This document shows, piece by piece, positions 7,346 through 16,664 of a stretch of DNA of 64,000 bases. Position numbers and translations under genes: made by a program. The stretch's first letter is position 1. Every line of letters begins with the position of its first letter. The stretch is from Polaromonas sp. 39-63-25. Its GTDB lineage: Bacteria; Pseudomonadota; Gammaproteobacteria; Burkholderiales; Burkholderiaceae_C. The notes beneath the pieces are model-generated. The model did not search any database. It had not been told where the DNA came from and saw nothing but the letters and a program-made list of their open reading frames with translations. The DNA lies in the NCBI RefSeq assembly GCF_002278925.1, contig NZ_NCJH01000001.1, forward strand, positions 434,001-498,000, in the 5' to 3' direction.

Positions 7346-9256
7346 TTATGCGCCCGCTTTCTGTTCGGCCGGCCTGGCCACCTTGATGTCGGCCTTGAAA
7401 CGCTCTTTCAGGATGTTGTAGTACGCCAGGCTTTCCGCGGAAGTCCACCACTGGGTGTACTGGGCCTGGTCCTGCTTGGCGATGTCGGCGGCCTGAGCCG
7501 GGCGCGGCAGTACCTTGGTCACCCGGACAATGGCGTAGCCCTGCGCGCCCAGGTCCACGCCCACCAAGGCGGGCGCAGCACCTGCGTCTGCGCTGAGTGC
7601 GGCGCTGACAACTGCCGCAGGCAACTGCTGCGTCTGGTCGCGCGAGATCACCACCGCTGCAGGGAAAGTGGCGGCTGCAGGGCTGGCTTTCCAGGCCGCA
7701 AGTTTTTCGGCACCGTCCTTGCGGGCCATCTCGGCGCCGCGCTGCTGCTGCAGGCGGGCGCGCACGCGGTCCTTGACCTCTGCAATCGGCAGCGTCCGGG
7801 CCGGGGTGTACTGGGTGATGCGGCCAGACACCAGCTGGCTGGGGCCGGCTTCCAGGGCTTCGGTGTTGCGCTTTTTTTCCACCGAATCGGGCGAGAACAG
7901 GGCCGCCAGGAACTTCGGGTTGGCCAGCACGCCGGTCGCGCCCGCCACCGGGGTACGCGTCAGCTTGGCCGCGGTCTTGACCTCGAGCTTGAGGCGCTCG
8001 GCGATCGGGCGCAGGGTGTCAGACTGCTCGTACACCGCGTTGCTGAAGGTTTCTGCCGTCTCGGCAAATTTCTTCTGCGCCTGCTGCTGCCTGAGTTCCG
8101 CTTCCAGCGCGGGTTTCATCTCTTCGTAGGTCTTCTGTTTGGGGACCTTGACGTCGGTCAGTTTGATGATGTGGTAGCCGAACTCGGTTTCCACCACCTC
8201 GCTGATGTCGCCCTTCTTCATTGCAAACGCGGCATCGGCGAAAGGCTTGACCATGGCATTGCGCGCGAAGAAGTCCAGGTCGCCGCCGGCTGCGGCAGAA
8301 CCGGTGTCCTGCGAGTTTTTGCGGGCCAGCTCGGCGAACGTGTCCGGCGCTTTCCTGGCGGCCGCGAGCAGCTGCTCTGCTTTCGCCTTGGCTTTTTCGC
8401 GGTCAGCCGCGGGTGCGGAGGCTGGCGCCTCGACCAGGATGTGACTGGCGCGGCGCTCTTCAGTGCCAGCGAGTTGCGGCGCGTTCTGTTCGAAATAAGT
8501 CTTCAGGTCGACTTCATTGACCGTGATGCCTTTTTTCACGGCGTCGAGATCCAGCACCACGTATTCGATGTTGGCTTCTTCGGGCGCCTGAAACAAAGCC
8601 TGGTTGTCCTTGTAGAACTGCTCCAGGTCTACATCGCTGGGGTTCACCTTGGCCGCATAGTCGGCCGTGTTGAAACGTGCCACCTGCGCCTCGCGCTTCT
8701 CGAAAAAAGCGTTGAGTGAAACGTCCGCCACGGCCTTCGAGGCAAAGCCCGTGCCGGAGACACCCAGCATGACCTGCCGCGAGGCCAGGTCGGCGCGCAG
8801 GCCCGCTTCGTACTGCTCCGGCGCCATGCCCGTTTGTGCGATGAAGCCCGCGCGGTCAAACTTCCCGTCCGGCAGCCTGAAGGCGGCGATGGCCTTGTCC
8901 TCGGCATACAGCCTCTGCAATTTCTGGTCCGCAACCACCAGGCCGCTCTTCGCCGCCGCGGCCGCCAGCACGCGATCGCGCACCAGGCGTTCCAGCGTGC
9001 CGTAACGCGCTTCGGGCGAGTCCAGCAGCTTGACATCGAGCGTCGGCATCGATGCGCTGAGGCGGCTCACTTCGTTCTGGTGCGCCGCATCCCATTCGGG
9101 CTGCGTGATGTCCTTGCCATCGACGACGGCAACAACGCCGCCAGCGCCAGCGGTGGGACCGTTGTTGTTCATGCCGACCAATATGAAGGACGGAACAATC
9201 AGCAAAAACAGCAATGCCATCGTGACCTTGGTGTGCTTGCGAATGAAATCAAACAT
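7346..9256 (-). CDS. ppiD: periplasmic folding chaperone / peptidyl-prolyl isomerase PpiD
   Basis: A 636-residue inner-membrane-anchored chaperone for proteins leaving the Sec translocon. It has a single N-terminal membrane segment (VTMALLFLLIVPSFILVGM), a SurA-N-like domain (DITQPEWDAAHQNEVSRL, FDRAGFIAQTGMAPEQYEAGL), a parvulin domain near residues 265-370 (RRASHILVEA, GGDLDFFARNAMVKPFADAAF, FGYHIIKLTD), and a long C-terminal part ending in TQWWTSAESLAYYNILKERFKAD. The start at 9256 has AGGAAA upstream. It lies downstream of hupB and tRNA-Val. Confidence 0.94.
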   Translation of the reverse strand: MFDFIRKHTKVTMALLFLLIVPSFILVGMNNNGPTAGAGGVVAVVDGKDITQPEWDAAHQNEVSRLSASMPTLDVKLLDSPEARYGTLERLVRDRVLAAAAAKSGLVVADQKLQRLYAEDKAIAAFRLPDGKFDRAGFIAQTGMAPEQYEAGLRADLASRQVMLGVSGTGFASKAVADVSLNAFFEKREAQVARFNTADYAAKVNPSDVDLEQFYKDNQALFQAPEEANIEYVVLDLDAVKKGITVNEVDLKTYFEQNAPQLAGTEERRASHILVEAPASAPAADREKAKAKAEQLLAAARKAPDTFAELARKNSQDTGSAAAGGDLDFFARNAMVKPFADAAFAMKKGDISEVVETEFGYHIIKLTDVKVPKQKTYEEMKPALEAELRQQQAQKKFAETAETFSNAVYEQSDTLRPIAERLKLEVKTAAKLTRTPVAGATGVLANPKFLAALFSPDSVEKKRNTEALEAGPSQLVSGRITQYTPARTLPIAEVKDRVRARLQQQRGAEMARKDGAEKLAAWKASPAAATFPAAVVISRDQTQQLPAAVVSAALSADAGAAPALVGVDLGAQGYAIVRVTKVLPRPAQAADIAKQDQAQYTQWWTSAESLAYYNILKERFKADIKVARPAEQKAGA

Positions 9257-9313
9257 CTCGAATTTCCTGTGCGGCTGTCAATCGGCCATTTAAAACTTGC
9301 GTCAAGCCATCAA

Positions 9314-9343
9314 TAAAAAAGGCGAACATCTGTTCGCCTTTTT
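9314..9343 (-). terminator. intrinsic terminator after tRNA-Val
   Basis: The stem GGCGAAC/GTTCGCC (9321-9327 with 9332-9338) and a 4-nt loop are followed on the minus strand by six T residues. It separates the tRNA-Val/hupB transcript from ppiD. The plus side also has a T-run. Confidence 0.8.
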
Positions 9344-9353
9344 GTCCAGTCGG

Positions 9354-9429
9354 TGGTGGGTGCTGACGGGCTCGAACCGCCGACCTACGCCGTGTAAGGG
9401 CGCTGCTCTACCAACTGAGCTAAGCACCC
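9354..9429 (-). tRNA. tRNA-Val (TAC)
   Basis: Minus-strand cloverleaf: acceptor GGGTGCT/AGCACCC, D arm AGCTCAGTTGGTAGAGC, anticodon arm GCGCCCTTACACGGCG (anticodon TAC), T arm CGGCGGTTCGAGCCCGT and an encoded CCA. It is 76 nt long. Confidence 0.96.
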
Positions 9430-9454
9430 CACCTCAACTTTTACTTCATGCCCA

Positions 9455-9727
9455 TCAGTTCAGAGCGTCCTTGAGCGCTTTGCCAGGACGGAACTTGGGC
9501 ACCTTGGCTGCCTTGATTTTAATCGCATCCCCGGTACGCGGGTTGCGGCCGGTGCGGGCAGCACGTTTGCCCACTGCGAAAGTGCCAAAACCCACCAGAG
9601 ACACGGAGCCTCCTTTTTTCAGGGTTGATTTGACAGCGCCAATGGTTGACTCCAGCGCGCGCGTGGCGGCAGCTTTGGAAATGTCAGCGTTCTTGGCAAT
9701 GTGCTCGATCAGTTCAGTCTTGTTCAC
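9455..9727 (-). CDS. hupB: nucleoid protein HU
   Basis: This 90-residue protein matches the normal HU length. It bends and wraps DNA as a dimer. The helical part runs from [19 protein letters not shown] to [15 protein letters not shown]; the beta arm is [20 protein letters not shown] with the Asn-Pro intercalation turn. The start is a GTG at 9727 with GAGGGG 6 nt upstream. A longer ATG start at 9787 would add 20 residues without family similarity. A near-consensus sigma-70 promoter lies about 115 bp upstream. Confidence 0.95.
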   Translation of the reverse strand: MNKTELIEHIAKNADISKAAATRALESTIGAVKSTLKKGGSVSLVGFGTFAVGKRAARTGRNPRTGDAIKIKAAKVPKFRPGKALKDALN

Positions 9728-9841
9728 AAGGAGCCCCTCGTTGTTGAAAGTTAATCTGGTTGTCTCTTGGATATCTCCCCTGGACACCTGTCACAAAGAT
9801 GGCAGCGGGAGGCGGCATGTGCAGATCGTCTGCTGATTCCA

Positions 9842-9870
9842 ATTAGAGCCATGGACTCCCATCGTGTCAA
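9842..9870 (-). promoter_or_regulatory. sigma-70 promoter of hupB
   Basis: On the minus strand: -35 TTGACA (9870-9865), 17-bp spacer, -10 TCTAAT (9847-9842). Hexamers and spacing are close to consensus. The predicted leader to the GTG is about 105-110 nt. The rest of the 267-bp gap up to 9994 holds an unassigned dyad GCAGTCT-N5-AGACTGC near 9967-9985 and no gene. Confidence 0.75.
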
Positions 9871-9994
9871 TACAACATCAGATTTTTACAACGTGCGGTG
9901 GCGGATTCTAGCCTTATTTTTCACGCTTTCATGCCCTATTCGTAAGCACACCCTGCATTTGAGGGGCAGTCTGCCGCAGACTGCACCGCGCGCT

Positions 9995-11095
9995 TCAAGC
10001 CAGCGCCGCCGCAATGGCCTTGCCCACATCGGCCGTGCTGGCCGTGCCTCCCAGGTCGGGCGTGCGCGGCGCACCACTGTGGGGAGCCAGGACTTTTTCA
10101 ATCGCGGCAAGCACCGCATCATGCGCATCCTTGTGCCCCAGGAACTCCAGCATCATGGCACCGCACCAGATCTGCCCGATCGGGTTTGCGATGGCACGGC
10201 CCGCAATGTCCGGCGCCGAGCCATGCACCGGTTCGAACAGCGAAGGAAACTTCCGCTCGGGATTGAGGTTGGCGCTGGGGGCGATGCCGATGGTGCCGGT
10301 GCACGCAGGGCCGAGATCGCTCAGGATGTCGCCGAACAGATTGCTGGCAACCACCACATCAAAGAAATCAGGACGCTGGACAAAATGCGCCGTCAGGATG
10401 TCGATGTGGAACTTGTCGAGCTTGATGCCCGGATACCCCTTGGCCATTTCGACGACACGTTCATCCCAGTAAGGCATGGAAATGGAGATGCCGTTGGACT
10501 TGGTCGCGCTGGTCAGGTGTTTCTTCGGACGCGATTGCGCCAGTTCGAAGGCGAACTTGAGCACGCGGTCCACGCCGATGCGCGTGAACACCGACTCCTG
10601 CAGCACAAACTCGCGGTCCGTTCCGGGAAAAGCCTTGCCGCCAATGCTCGAGTACTCGCCTTCGGTGTTTTCACGCACGATGTAAAAATCAATTTCACCG
10701 GGCGCGCGGGCCGAGCCATCGCGCCGCACGACGGGAGCGATGATGCCGGGCATCAGGCGCGCGGGCCGCAGGTTGATGTACTGATCGAACTCGCGGCGAA
10801 ACAGCAGCAGCGATCCCCACAGGGACACGTGGTCGGCAATCTTGTCGGGCCAGCCCACCGCGCCGAAATAAATCGCATCATGTCCGCCGATCTGGTCTTT
10901 CCAGTCGTCGGGCAGCATCTTGCCGTGTTTCTCGAAGTAGTCCCAGCTCGAAAAATCGAAATGATCAAACTGCAGGGCTATGCCGAACTTGACCGCAGCC
11001 GCCTCCATCACGCGAATGCCTTCAGGCATCACTTCCTTGCCAATGCCGTCGCCGGCGATGACTGCAATTCTTTTCTTTCCGGTGGTCTTGCTCAT
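9995..11095 (-). CDS. ttuC: tartrate dehydrogenase / D-malate dehydrogenase (isopropylmalate dehydrogenase family)
   Basis: A 366-residue NAD-dependent decarboxylating beta-hydroxyacid dehydrogenase. Seen: RIAVIAGDGIGKEVMPEG at the N-terminus, substrate-binding Arg residues in NLRPARL and DFYIVRENTEGEYSS, KSNGISISMPYW, and the metal/NAD site NLFGDILSDLGPA with FEPVHGSAPDIAG. The SSWDYFEKHGKMLPDDW segment is characteristic of the tartrate/D-malate branch rather than LeuB. It follows the hydrolase gene by 18 bp on the same strand, so the two are probably co-transcribed, with a divergent LysR regulator upstream. Exact substrate is inference. Confidence 0.85.
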   Translation of the reverse strand: MSKTTGKKRIAVIAGDGIGKEVMPEGIRVMEAAAVKFGIALQFDHFDFSSWDYFEKHGKMLPDDWKDQIGGHDAIYFGAVGWPDKIADHVSLWGSLLLFRREFDQYINLRPARLMPGIIAPVVRRDGSARAPGEIDFYIVRENTEGEYSSIGGKAFPGTDREFVLQESVFTRIGVDRVLKFAFELAQSRPKKHLTSATKSNGISISMPYWDERVVEMAKGYPGIKLDKFHIDILTAHFVQRPDFFDVVVASNLFGDILSDLGPACTGTIGIAPSANLNPERKFPSLFEPVHGSAPDIAGRAIANPIGQIWCGAMMLEFLGHKDAHDAVLAAIEKVLAPHSGAPRTPDLGGTASTADVGKAIAAALA

Positions 11096-11113
11096 GTTTG
11101 TTTTCCTTGGAGT

Positions 11114-11992
11114 TCAGGGTTTGAAAAAATTCTGGGCTTGCGCCAGCAGCAATGCCGGCGCCTCTTCCGCAATGTAATGCCCACAGGGCAGGCTCAGGCC
11201 CGAGACGTCAGCGGCGCGATCGCGCCAGAGGCGCATCACGTCGAAACACTGGCCCACCGCGCCATGCTCGCCCCAGAGGACATGCAGCGGCTGCGTCAGC
11301 CGCTTTGCCGCGGCCACATCGGCACGGTCATGGGCCAGATCCACCGTGGCAGACGCGCGGTAGTCCGCGCAAATGCTCTCGGCCGTGCCGGGAATCTGGA
11401 TGCAGCGCTCGTACTCGGCCAGCGCGGCCGGCGCAAAAGCGGCCAGGCCGGCATGGCGCTTGCCCATCACGCTGCGCAGGTAACGCACCGGGCCGGATTC
11501 AATCAGGGCTTCGGGCAGGGGCGGCGGCTGGATCAGGAAGAACCAGTGCCAGTAGGCGCGCGCAAACGCATCCGAGGTGTTCTCGTACATGGCCAGCGTG
11601 GGCGCGATGTCGAGCAGCATCAGGCGCTGCACGGCCGCGGGGTGGTCGGCGGCCAGCCGGTGCGCCACGCGCGCACCGCGGTCGTGGGCCAGCACCTGGA
11701 AAGTGTCGAACCCGTGGTGCTGCATCACCGCCAGCGCGTCCCGCGCCATTTCGCGCTTCGAATAAGCCAGGTGCCCGGGATCCGCTGCGGGCCGGCCGGA
11801 ATCGCCATAACCGCGCAGGTCCATCATGACCACGGTGAAGTGCCTGGCCAGCGCGGGGGCCACCGCGTGCCACATCACGTGGGTTTGCGGGTGGCCATGC
11901 AGCAGCAACAGCGGCGCGCCCAGCCCGCCCTTGCGGCCATGCAGGGCGACCGCCCCGCGGCTGGTTTCGAAGGTCTCGAATGCTTCAAACAT
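11114..11992 (-). CDS. alpha/beta hydrolase, haloacetate (fluoroacetate) dehalogenase-like
   Basis: A 292-residue alpha/beta-hydrolase. The nucleophile elbow is LAHDRGARVAHRLA, with Asp where esterases have Ser. This is the arrangement of haloacetate dehalogenases and soluble epoxide hydrolases. HGHPQTHVMWHAVAPALA carries the oxyanion part, MLLDIAPTLAMYENT and ARAYWHWFFLIQPPPLPE match the cap region with its Trp, and the catalytic His is in LPCGHYIAEEAP. It is upstream of ttuC in a likely two-gene unit. Whether it defluorinates, dechlorinates or opens epoxides cannot be decided from sequence. Confidence 0.8.
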   Translation of the reverse strand: MFEAFETFETSRGAVALHGRKGGLGAPLLLLHGHPQTHVMWHAVAPALARHFTVVMMDLRGYGDSGRPAADPGHLAYSKREMARDALAVMQHHGFDTFQVLAHDRGARVAHRLAADHPAAVQRLMLLDIAPTLAMYENTSDAFARAYWHWFFLIQPPPLPEALIESGPVRYLRSVMGKRHAGLAAFAPAALAEYERCIQIPGTAESICADYRASATVDLAHDRADVAAAKRLTQPLHVLWGEHGAVGQCFDVMRLWRDRAADVSGLSLPCGHYIAEEAPALLLAQAQNFFKP

Positions 11993-12057
11993 GCAGCGAT
12001 TGTGATTGCCAGACCACCTTGAATCAAGAAATAATCCAAGAATTGATTATTCTCAAA

Positions 12058-13020
12058 ATGGAAATTATGGAACGTGCCGACCTGGCCCTGGTGGTGGCGA
12101 TTCAACAGCACGGCAGCCTCGTGGCCACAGCCGAGGCGCTGCAGATGGCGCCCTCCGCCGTGACCAAACGCCTGGCCCAACTGGAGGCCGAGCTCGGCCT
12201 GCTGCTGTTTCAGCGCACCACTCGCCGGGTGGCCCCCACCCTCGAAGGCGAGTTGCTCTGCGAACGTGCGCGCCTGATGCTGGACCAGTTCGATGCGCTG
12301 GAGCAGTCCCTGCAGGAACGCAAGTCGGAAGCCTCGGGGCTGATCCGCCTGGCGGCGACCTTCGGCTTCGGCCGCATCTGGCTGGGGCCGGTGCTGGCCG
12401 AATTCCAGGCCAGGCACCCGGCCATCCAGATCCAGCTGCAGCTTTATGAACAACTGCCCGACCTGGCCGCCCAAGGTTTTGACGGTGCCGTCTGGCTCTG
12501 GTCACCCCGGCCGCAACGCGCGAGCGAGTGGACGGCACGCAAGCTGGCCAGCAACCAGCGCGTGGTCGTGGCCGCCCCGGCCTATGTCCGCCAGCACGGC
12601 AAACCCGCCACGCCGGCGGAACTGGCGCAGCACAACTGCCTGATCGCGCGCGAGAACGATCGTCAGTTCGACATCTGGCACCTGCAGGCCGTGCGCGGCT
12701 CACGCAAAAAATCCGGTGCTGCAGCGCAGGCCCCCGCCGATCAGCGGGTTCGCGTGCAGGGTACCTTGTCCTCCAACTCGGGCGAGCTGGTGCGCGACTG
12801 GTGTTTGCAGGGGCGCGGCGTGATGCTCCGCAGCCTGTGGGACGTGCAGGCCCAGCTCGACTCGGGCAAGCTGGTACGGCTGTTGCCGCAGTTCGCGATG
12901 CTGGACGCCGACATTCAGTGGCTGGCGCCCTTCCGCCCGCAGACACCGAAGCGGGTGCGTTTGCTGATTGACTTCCTGGCGGAAAAATTCCGGCACGAGC
13001 CCTGGCGCCTGCCCGCCTGA
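12058..13020 (+). CDS. LysR-family transcriptional regulator (DmlR-like)
   Basis: A 320-residue LysR protein with an N-terminal winged helix (ADLALVVAIQQHGSLVATAEALQMAPSA, then VTKRLAQLEAELGLLLFQRTT) and a periplasmic-binding-like effector domain (LIRLAATFGFGRIWLGPVLAEF). It is divergent from the hydrolase and tartrate/malate dehydrogenase genes, so it is likely their regulator, as DmlR is for D-malate dehydrogenase. Start: ATG at 12058 or at 12067; neither has a strong ribosome site. The 65-bp divergent gap contains TTGATTATTCTCAAAAT, an AT-rich imperfect dyad suitable for a LysR site. Confidence 0.82.
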   Translation: MEIMERADLALVVAIQQHGSLVATAEALQMAPSAVTKRLAQLEAELGLLLFQRTTRRVAPTLEGELLCERARLMLDQFDALEQSLQERKSEASGLIRLAATFGFGRIWLGPVLAEFQARHPAIQIQLQLYEQLPDLAAQGFDGAVWLWSPRPQRASEWTARKLASNQRVVVAAPAYVRQHGKPATPAELAQHNCLIARENDRQFDIWHLQAVRGSRKKSGAAAQAPADQRVRVQGTLSSNSGELVRDWCLQGRGVMLRSLWDVQAQLDSGKLVRLLPQFAMLDADIQWLAPFRPQTPKRVRLLIDFLAEKFRHEPWRLPA

Positions 13021-13034
13021 AAACTCTCAGCCTC

Positions 13035-13943
13035 TCAGGCGGCCCGGGTCCCGTTGCGCACCACCAGCCAGACCCCGAGCGCCGTCAGCGCCGTCCCCAG
13101 CACCGTGACCACGGTGATGGACTCGCCGAACAGCAACCAGGCCATCAGCGCGGTGGTGGGCGGCACCAGGTACAGCAGGCTGGTCACGGCCGTGGCCGCG
13201 CCGCGCTGGATCAGCATGTAGAGCAGCGAGCTGCCGCCCAGCGTGAGCGCAAGCACCGACCAGGCCAGCGCCCCCATGAACTCCGAGGTCAAGCGCACAG
13301 GCTCTGCCTCGAACCAGGCGAAAGGCAGTGTCACCAGCAGCGCCGCGCCGAGCTGGATGGCGTTGGCGCTGCGCACATCGGCCGCCTGGACAAAACGCTT
13401 CTGGTACAGCGTGCCGATGGTGATGCTGAGCAGCGCAAAAACAGCGCAAGCCAGGGTGTAGGTGGTGGCCTCGTTGCCCGCGCCAAACTTGCGCGAGACC
13501 ACCAGCAGCAGACCGGCCAGCCCGAGCACCAGGCCCAGCCACTGGCGGGCGCTGACACGGTTGCCGCTCTGGCTGGCATCGCCCATGCGCGAGACCCACA
13601 CCGCCGTCAACACCGGCTGCAGGCCGACGATCAGTGCCGACAGGCCCGAACCCATGCCGCCCTTGACGGCCGACCAGACACCGCCGAGGTAACCTGCATG
13701 AATCAGGATGCCGGTGACACCGAGATGCAGCCACTGCGAGCGGCTGCCGGGCCAGGCCACACGGGCGATGGCGATCCAGACCAGGAAGCAGGCCAGCGAC
13801 AACACGTAACGGATGGCCAGAAAGGTCAGGGGCGGCGCATAAGGCAGGCCGTATTTGGCGACGATGAAGCCGGTGCTCCAGATCAGCACAAACACGGCCG
13901 GCATGGCCCGGATCAAGGCGCTGTTCGAGCCGGGCGAACTCAT
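13035..13943 (-). CDS. EamA-family (DMT superfamily) transporter
   Basis: A 302-residue integral membrane protein with about ten hydrophobic segments in two EamA halves: first from ALIRAMPAVFVLIWSTGFIVAKY, second from ADVRSANAIQLGAALLVTLPF to the end. The conserved GGVWSAVKGGMGSGLSALIVGLQPVLTAV lies between. Family members export amino acids or other metabolites; the substrate is unknown. The ATG overlaps the pgsA stop by 4 nt (ATGA), so the two are translated together. Confidence 0.82.
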   Translation of the reverse strand: MSSPGSNSALIRAMPAVFVLIWSTGFIVAKYGLPYAPPLTFLAIRYVLSLACFLVWIAIARVAWPGSRSQWLHLGVTGILIHAGYLGGVWSAVKGGMGSGLSALIVGLQPVLTAVWVSRMGDASQSGNRVSARQWLGLVLGLAGLLLVVSRKFGAGNEATTYTLACAVFALLSITIGTLYQKRFVQAADVRSANAIQLGAALLVTLPFAWFEAEPVRLTSEFMGALAWSVLALTLGGSSLLYMLIQRGAATAVTSLLYLVPPTTALMAWLLFGESITVVTVLGTALTALGVWLVVRNGTRAA

Positions 13944-14506
13944 TTGGCGCGCGCGCGGATTTCGGGAATGGCTTTTTTCAGGTAGTAGGCCATGGACCAG
14001 ACCGTCAGGATGGCGGACAGCCAGATCAGCCAGGTGCCCCAGACGTTGGTGTTGATGACGCCGAACAGGATGCCGTCAAACAGCAGGAAGGGAATCGCGA
14101 TCATCTGCACCGTGGTCTTGATCTTGCCGAGCATGTGCACCGCCACGCTTTTGGTCGCGCCTATCAGTGCCATCCATTCGCGCAGGGCGGAAATGGCGAT
14201 CTCGCGCCCGATGATGATGAGCGCCACAAACACATCGGCACGCCGCAGATGCACCAGCACCAGCAATGCGGCACACACGAGGAATTTGTCGGCCACCGGA
14301 TCGAGAAAGGCGCCAAAGGACGAGGTCTGGTTGAGTTTGCGTGCCAGAAAACCGTCGAGCCAGTCGGTGGCCGCAAACACCACGAACATGACGGTGGCAA
14401 TCAGGTTCTGGCTGGCCGGCGTCATGTCGAGATAGAAAATGCCCACGATCAGCGGAATCGCCACGATGCGCGTCCAGGTCATCACGGTGGGTATGGTCAG
14501 AAACAT
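13940..14506 (-). CDS. pgsA: CDP-diacylglycerol--glycerol-3-phosphate 3-phosphatidyltransferase
   Basis: PgsA makes phosphatidylglycerol phosphate in the inner membrane. The CDP-alcohol phosphotransferase signature is complete: DWLDGFLARKLNQTSSFGAF followed by LDPVADK. The protein has 188 residues and about four membrane segments, normal for the family. It lies downstream of uvrC on the same strand, the common uvrC-pgsA arrangement, and overlaps the EamA gene by 4 nt. Confidence 0.95.
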   Translation of the reverse strand: MFLTIPTVMTWTRIVAIPLIVGIFYLDMTPASQNLIATVMFVVFAATDWLDGFLARKLNQTSSFGAFLDPVADKFLVCAALLVLVHLRRADVFVALIIIGREIAISALREWMALIGATKSVAVHMLGKIKTTVQMIAIPFLLFDGILFGVINTNVWGTWLIWLSAILTVWSMAYYLKKAIPEIRARAK

Positions 14507-14633
14507 GGCCTGATTTTGACATGCGCGGCGCCGGACCGAACGGGCGGGCCATCAGCACCCGGCAAATACCGCCGCTTTGCCCCACTTTCACACCGCTTCG
14601 TGGCGCAAATACGTCTCAGGCCACGATCCGGGT

Positions 14634-16568
14634 TCAGTGCAGCGCGCGGTAGATTTCTTCGGCGAGCTCGCGGGAAATGCCCTCCACCGTGGCAATGTCC
14701 TCGGCGCTGGCCGAACTCACGCCGCGTATGCCGCCGAAACGCTGCAGCAGGTTGGCGCGCTTTTTGGGGCCAATGCCGGCGATGTCTTCGAGGCGGCTGG
14801 CACCCACGCGCACCTTGGCGCGTCTGGCGCGCATGCCGGTGATGGCAAAACGATGGGCCTCGTCGCGGATCTGGGCAATCAGCATCAGTGCCGCCGAGTC
14901 GCGACCCAGATAGACCTTCTCGCGGCCGTCGGCAAAAACCAGCTCCTCGAGCCCAACCTTGCGCCCCTCGCCTTTCTCGACGCCGGCGATCAGCCCGAGG
15001 TCCAGGCCAAGCTCCTCAAACACCTCGCGCGCCATCGACACCTGGCCCTTGCCGCCGTCGATCAGCACCAGGTCCGGCAGCCGGGCCGTGTTGTTGCGCG
15101 CCGCTTCGGCGAGCTTGCTGTAGCGGCGCATCAGCACCTGGCGCATGGCGGCGTAGTCGTCGCCCGGCGTGATGCCCTCGATGTTGTAGCGGCGGTATTC
15201 GGCACTTTGCATCTTGTGGCCATGGAACACCACACACGATGCCTGGGTCGATTCACCGGCCGTGTGCGAAATGTCGAAACACTCGATGCGCAGCACATCG
15301 AGCTTGTCGAGCGGCAGGTCCAGCGCCTCGGCCAGCGCGCGCGTGCGCGCCTGCTGCGAGCCCTGCTCGGCCAGCAGCCGGGCCAGTTGCAGGTCGGCAT
15401 TGGTCTGCGCCATCTCGAGCCAGATGCGGCGCTGCTCGCGCGGCTGGTGGATGGCCGTGACCTTGTTGCCGGTCTGCATGATCAGCGCGGCGATCAGTTC
15501 CTTGTCCACCGGTTCGCTGCAAACCAGCACCGGCGGCACCGGCACGTCCACATAGTGCTGGGCGATGAAGGCTTCCAGCACCAGGGCTTCGAGTTTTTTG
15601 ACCTTGCCGGGCAAGACGCCCTGAGCGCCCTCACCGCCTGCCGCGCCGCCGTCCACATCGTCCTCCTCGAGCCCGGCCAGGTCGGCCGCGTGTTCGACAT
15701 GGGTGGGGAAATACGGCCGGTCGCCGAGGTGACGGCCGCCGCGCACCATGGCCAGGTTCACACAGGCCTTGCCGCCCAGCACCTTGACCGCCAGGATGTC
15801 CACGTCCTTGTCGCCACCGATTTCCATGGACTGCTGGTGCAGCACCTTGGACAGAGCCGAGATCTGGTTGCGCAGTTCGGCCGCCTGCTCGAACTCCAGC
15901 TTTTCGGCGCGGCTCCGCATCTGCTTTTCCAGCTCGGTCAGGATGTCCCCGGCCTGGCCCTGCAGGAAACGCTCGGCGTTGGCCACGTCCAGCGCGTACT
16001 GCTCGGGCGATACGTGGCCCACGCAGGGTGCGGAGCAGCGCTTGATCTGGTACAGCAGGCAGGGCCGGGTTCGGTTGTTGAACACCGTGTCTTCGCAGGT
16101 GCGCAGCTTGAATACCTTCTGCAGCAGCAAAATGGTTTCCTTGACCGCCCAGGCGCTGGGGTAAGGCCCGAAGTAGCGGTGTTTCTTCTCCACCGCGCCG
16201 CGGTAGTAGGCCACGCGCGGAAAGTCGTGCGACGCGAGCTTGAGGTAGGGGTAACTCTTGTCGTCGCGGAACAGGATGTTGTACTTCGGGTTCAGCGTCT
16301 TGATCAGGTTGTTTTCAAGCAGCAGCGCCTCGGCTTCGGAGCGCACCACGGTGGTTTCCATGCGGACGATCTTGGTCACCATGTGGCCGATACGCGTGCC
16401 GCCGTGGTTTTTCTGGAAGTAGGTGGAGACCCGTTTCTTCAGGTCGCGCGCCTTGCCGACATACAGCACCGCACCCTCCGCATCGAAGTAGCGGTAGACG
16501 CCGGGCATGGCCGGCAGCGCCGCCACTTCACTGAGCAGCTGGGGATCAAATTCGTGCGATGGGGTCAT
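14634..16568 (-). CDS. uvrC: excinuclease ABC subunit C
   Basis: UvrC makes both incisions in nucleotide excision repair. Domains in this 644-residue protein: N-terminal GIY-YIG nuclease ([33 protein letters not shown]), a Cys-containing region ([18 protein letters not shown]), UVR motif near residue 200 ([20 protein letters not shown]), an RNase H-like endonuclease domain ([35 protein letters not shown]), and a C-terminal helix-hairpin-helix pair ([20 protein letters not shown]). I chose MTPSHEFD at 16568; an upstream ATG at 16607 is possible and neither has a clear ribosome site. A Gly/Asp-rich loop ([17 protein letters not shown], about residues 304-320) looks like a lineage-specific insertion. 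Confidence 0.95.
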   Translation of the reverse strand: MTPSHEFDPQLLSEVAALPAMPGVYRYFDAEGAVLYVGKARDLKKRVSTYFQKNHGGTRIGHMVTKIVRMETTVVRSEAEALLLENNLIKTLNPKYNILFRDDKSYPYLKLASHDFPRVAYYRGAVEKKHRYFGPYPSAWAVKETILLLQKVFKLRTCEDTVFNNRTRPCLLYQIKRCSAPCVGHVSPEQYALDVANAERFLQGQAGDILTELEKQMRSRAEKLEFEQAAELRNQISALSKVLHQQSMEIGGDKDVDILAVKVLGGKACVNLAMVRGGRHLGDRPYFPTHVEHAADLAGLEEDDVDGGAAGGEGAQGVLPGKVKKLEALVLEAFIAQHYVDVPVPPVLVCSEPVDKELIAALIMQTGNKVTAIHQPREQRRIWLEMAQTNADLQLARLLAEQGSQQARTRALAEALDLPLDKLDVLRIECFDISHTAGESTQASCVVFHGHKMQSAEYRRYNIEGITPGDDYAAMRQVLMRRYSKLAEAARNNTARLPDLVLIDGGKGQVSMAREVFEELGLDLGLIAGVEKGEGRKVGLEELVFADGREKVYLGRDSAALMLIAQIRDEAHRFAITGMRARRAKVRVGASRLEDIAGIGPKKRANLLQRFGGIRGVSSASAEDIATVEGISRELAEEIYRALH

Positions 16569-16664
16569 GGTGGTGGGTGCGCGTGTTTGGCCGGCGTGGG
16601 CCGTCATGCGGAAGAAGTATCGGCATTTCTGGCTGGCAGCCCCCGTATTGTGGACAATCCCGAT

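Noticed and set aside
9767-12022. A 751-codon plus-strand open frame
   Set aside because: Antisense to ttuC and the hydrolase gene; no ribosome site and no recognisable domain.
16140-16568. Frameshift or extra start in uvrC near the N-terminus
   Set aside because: The GIY-YIG domain reads through without a break; only the choice between ATG at 16568 and 16607 is open.
14577-16664. Upstream extension of the earP frame for about 700 codons
   Set aside because: It runs antisense through uvrC. The EarP N-terminal motif begins at 16665.
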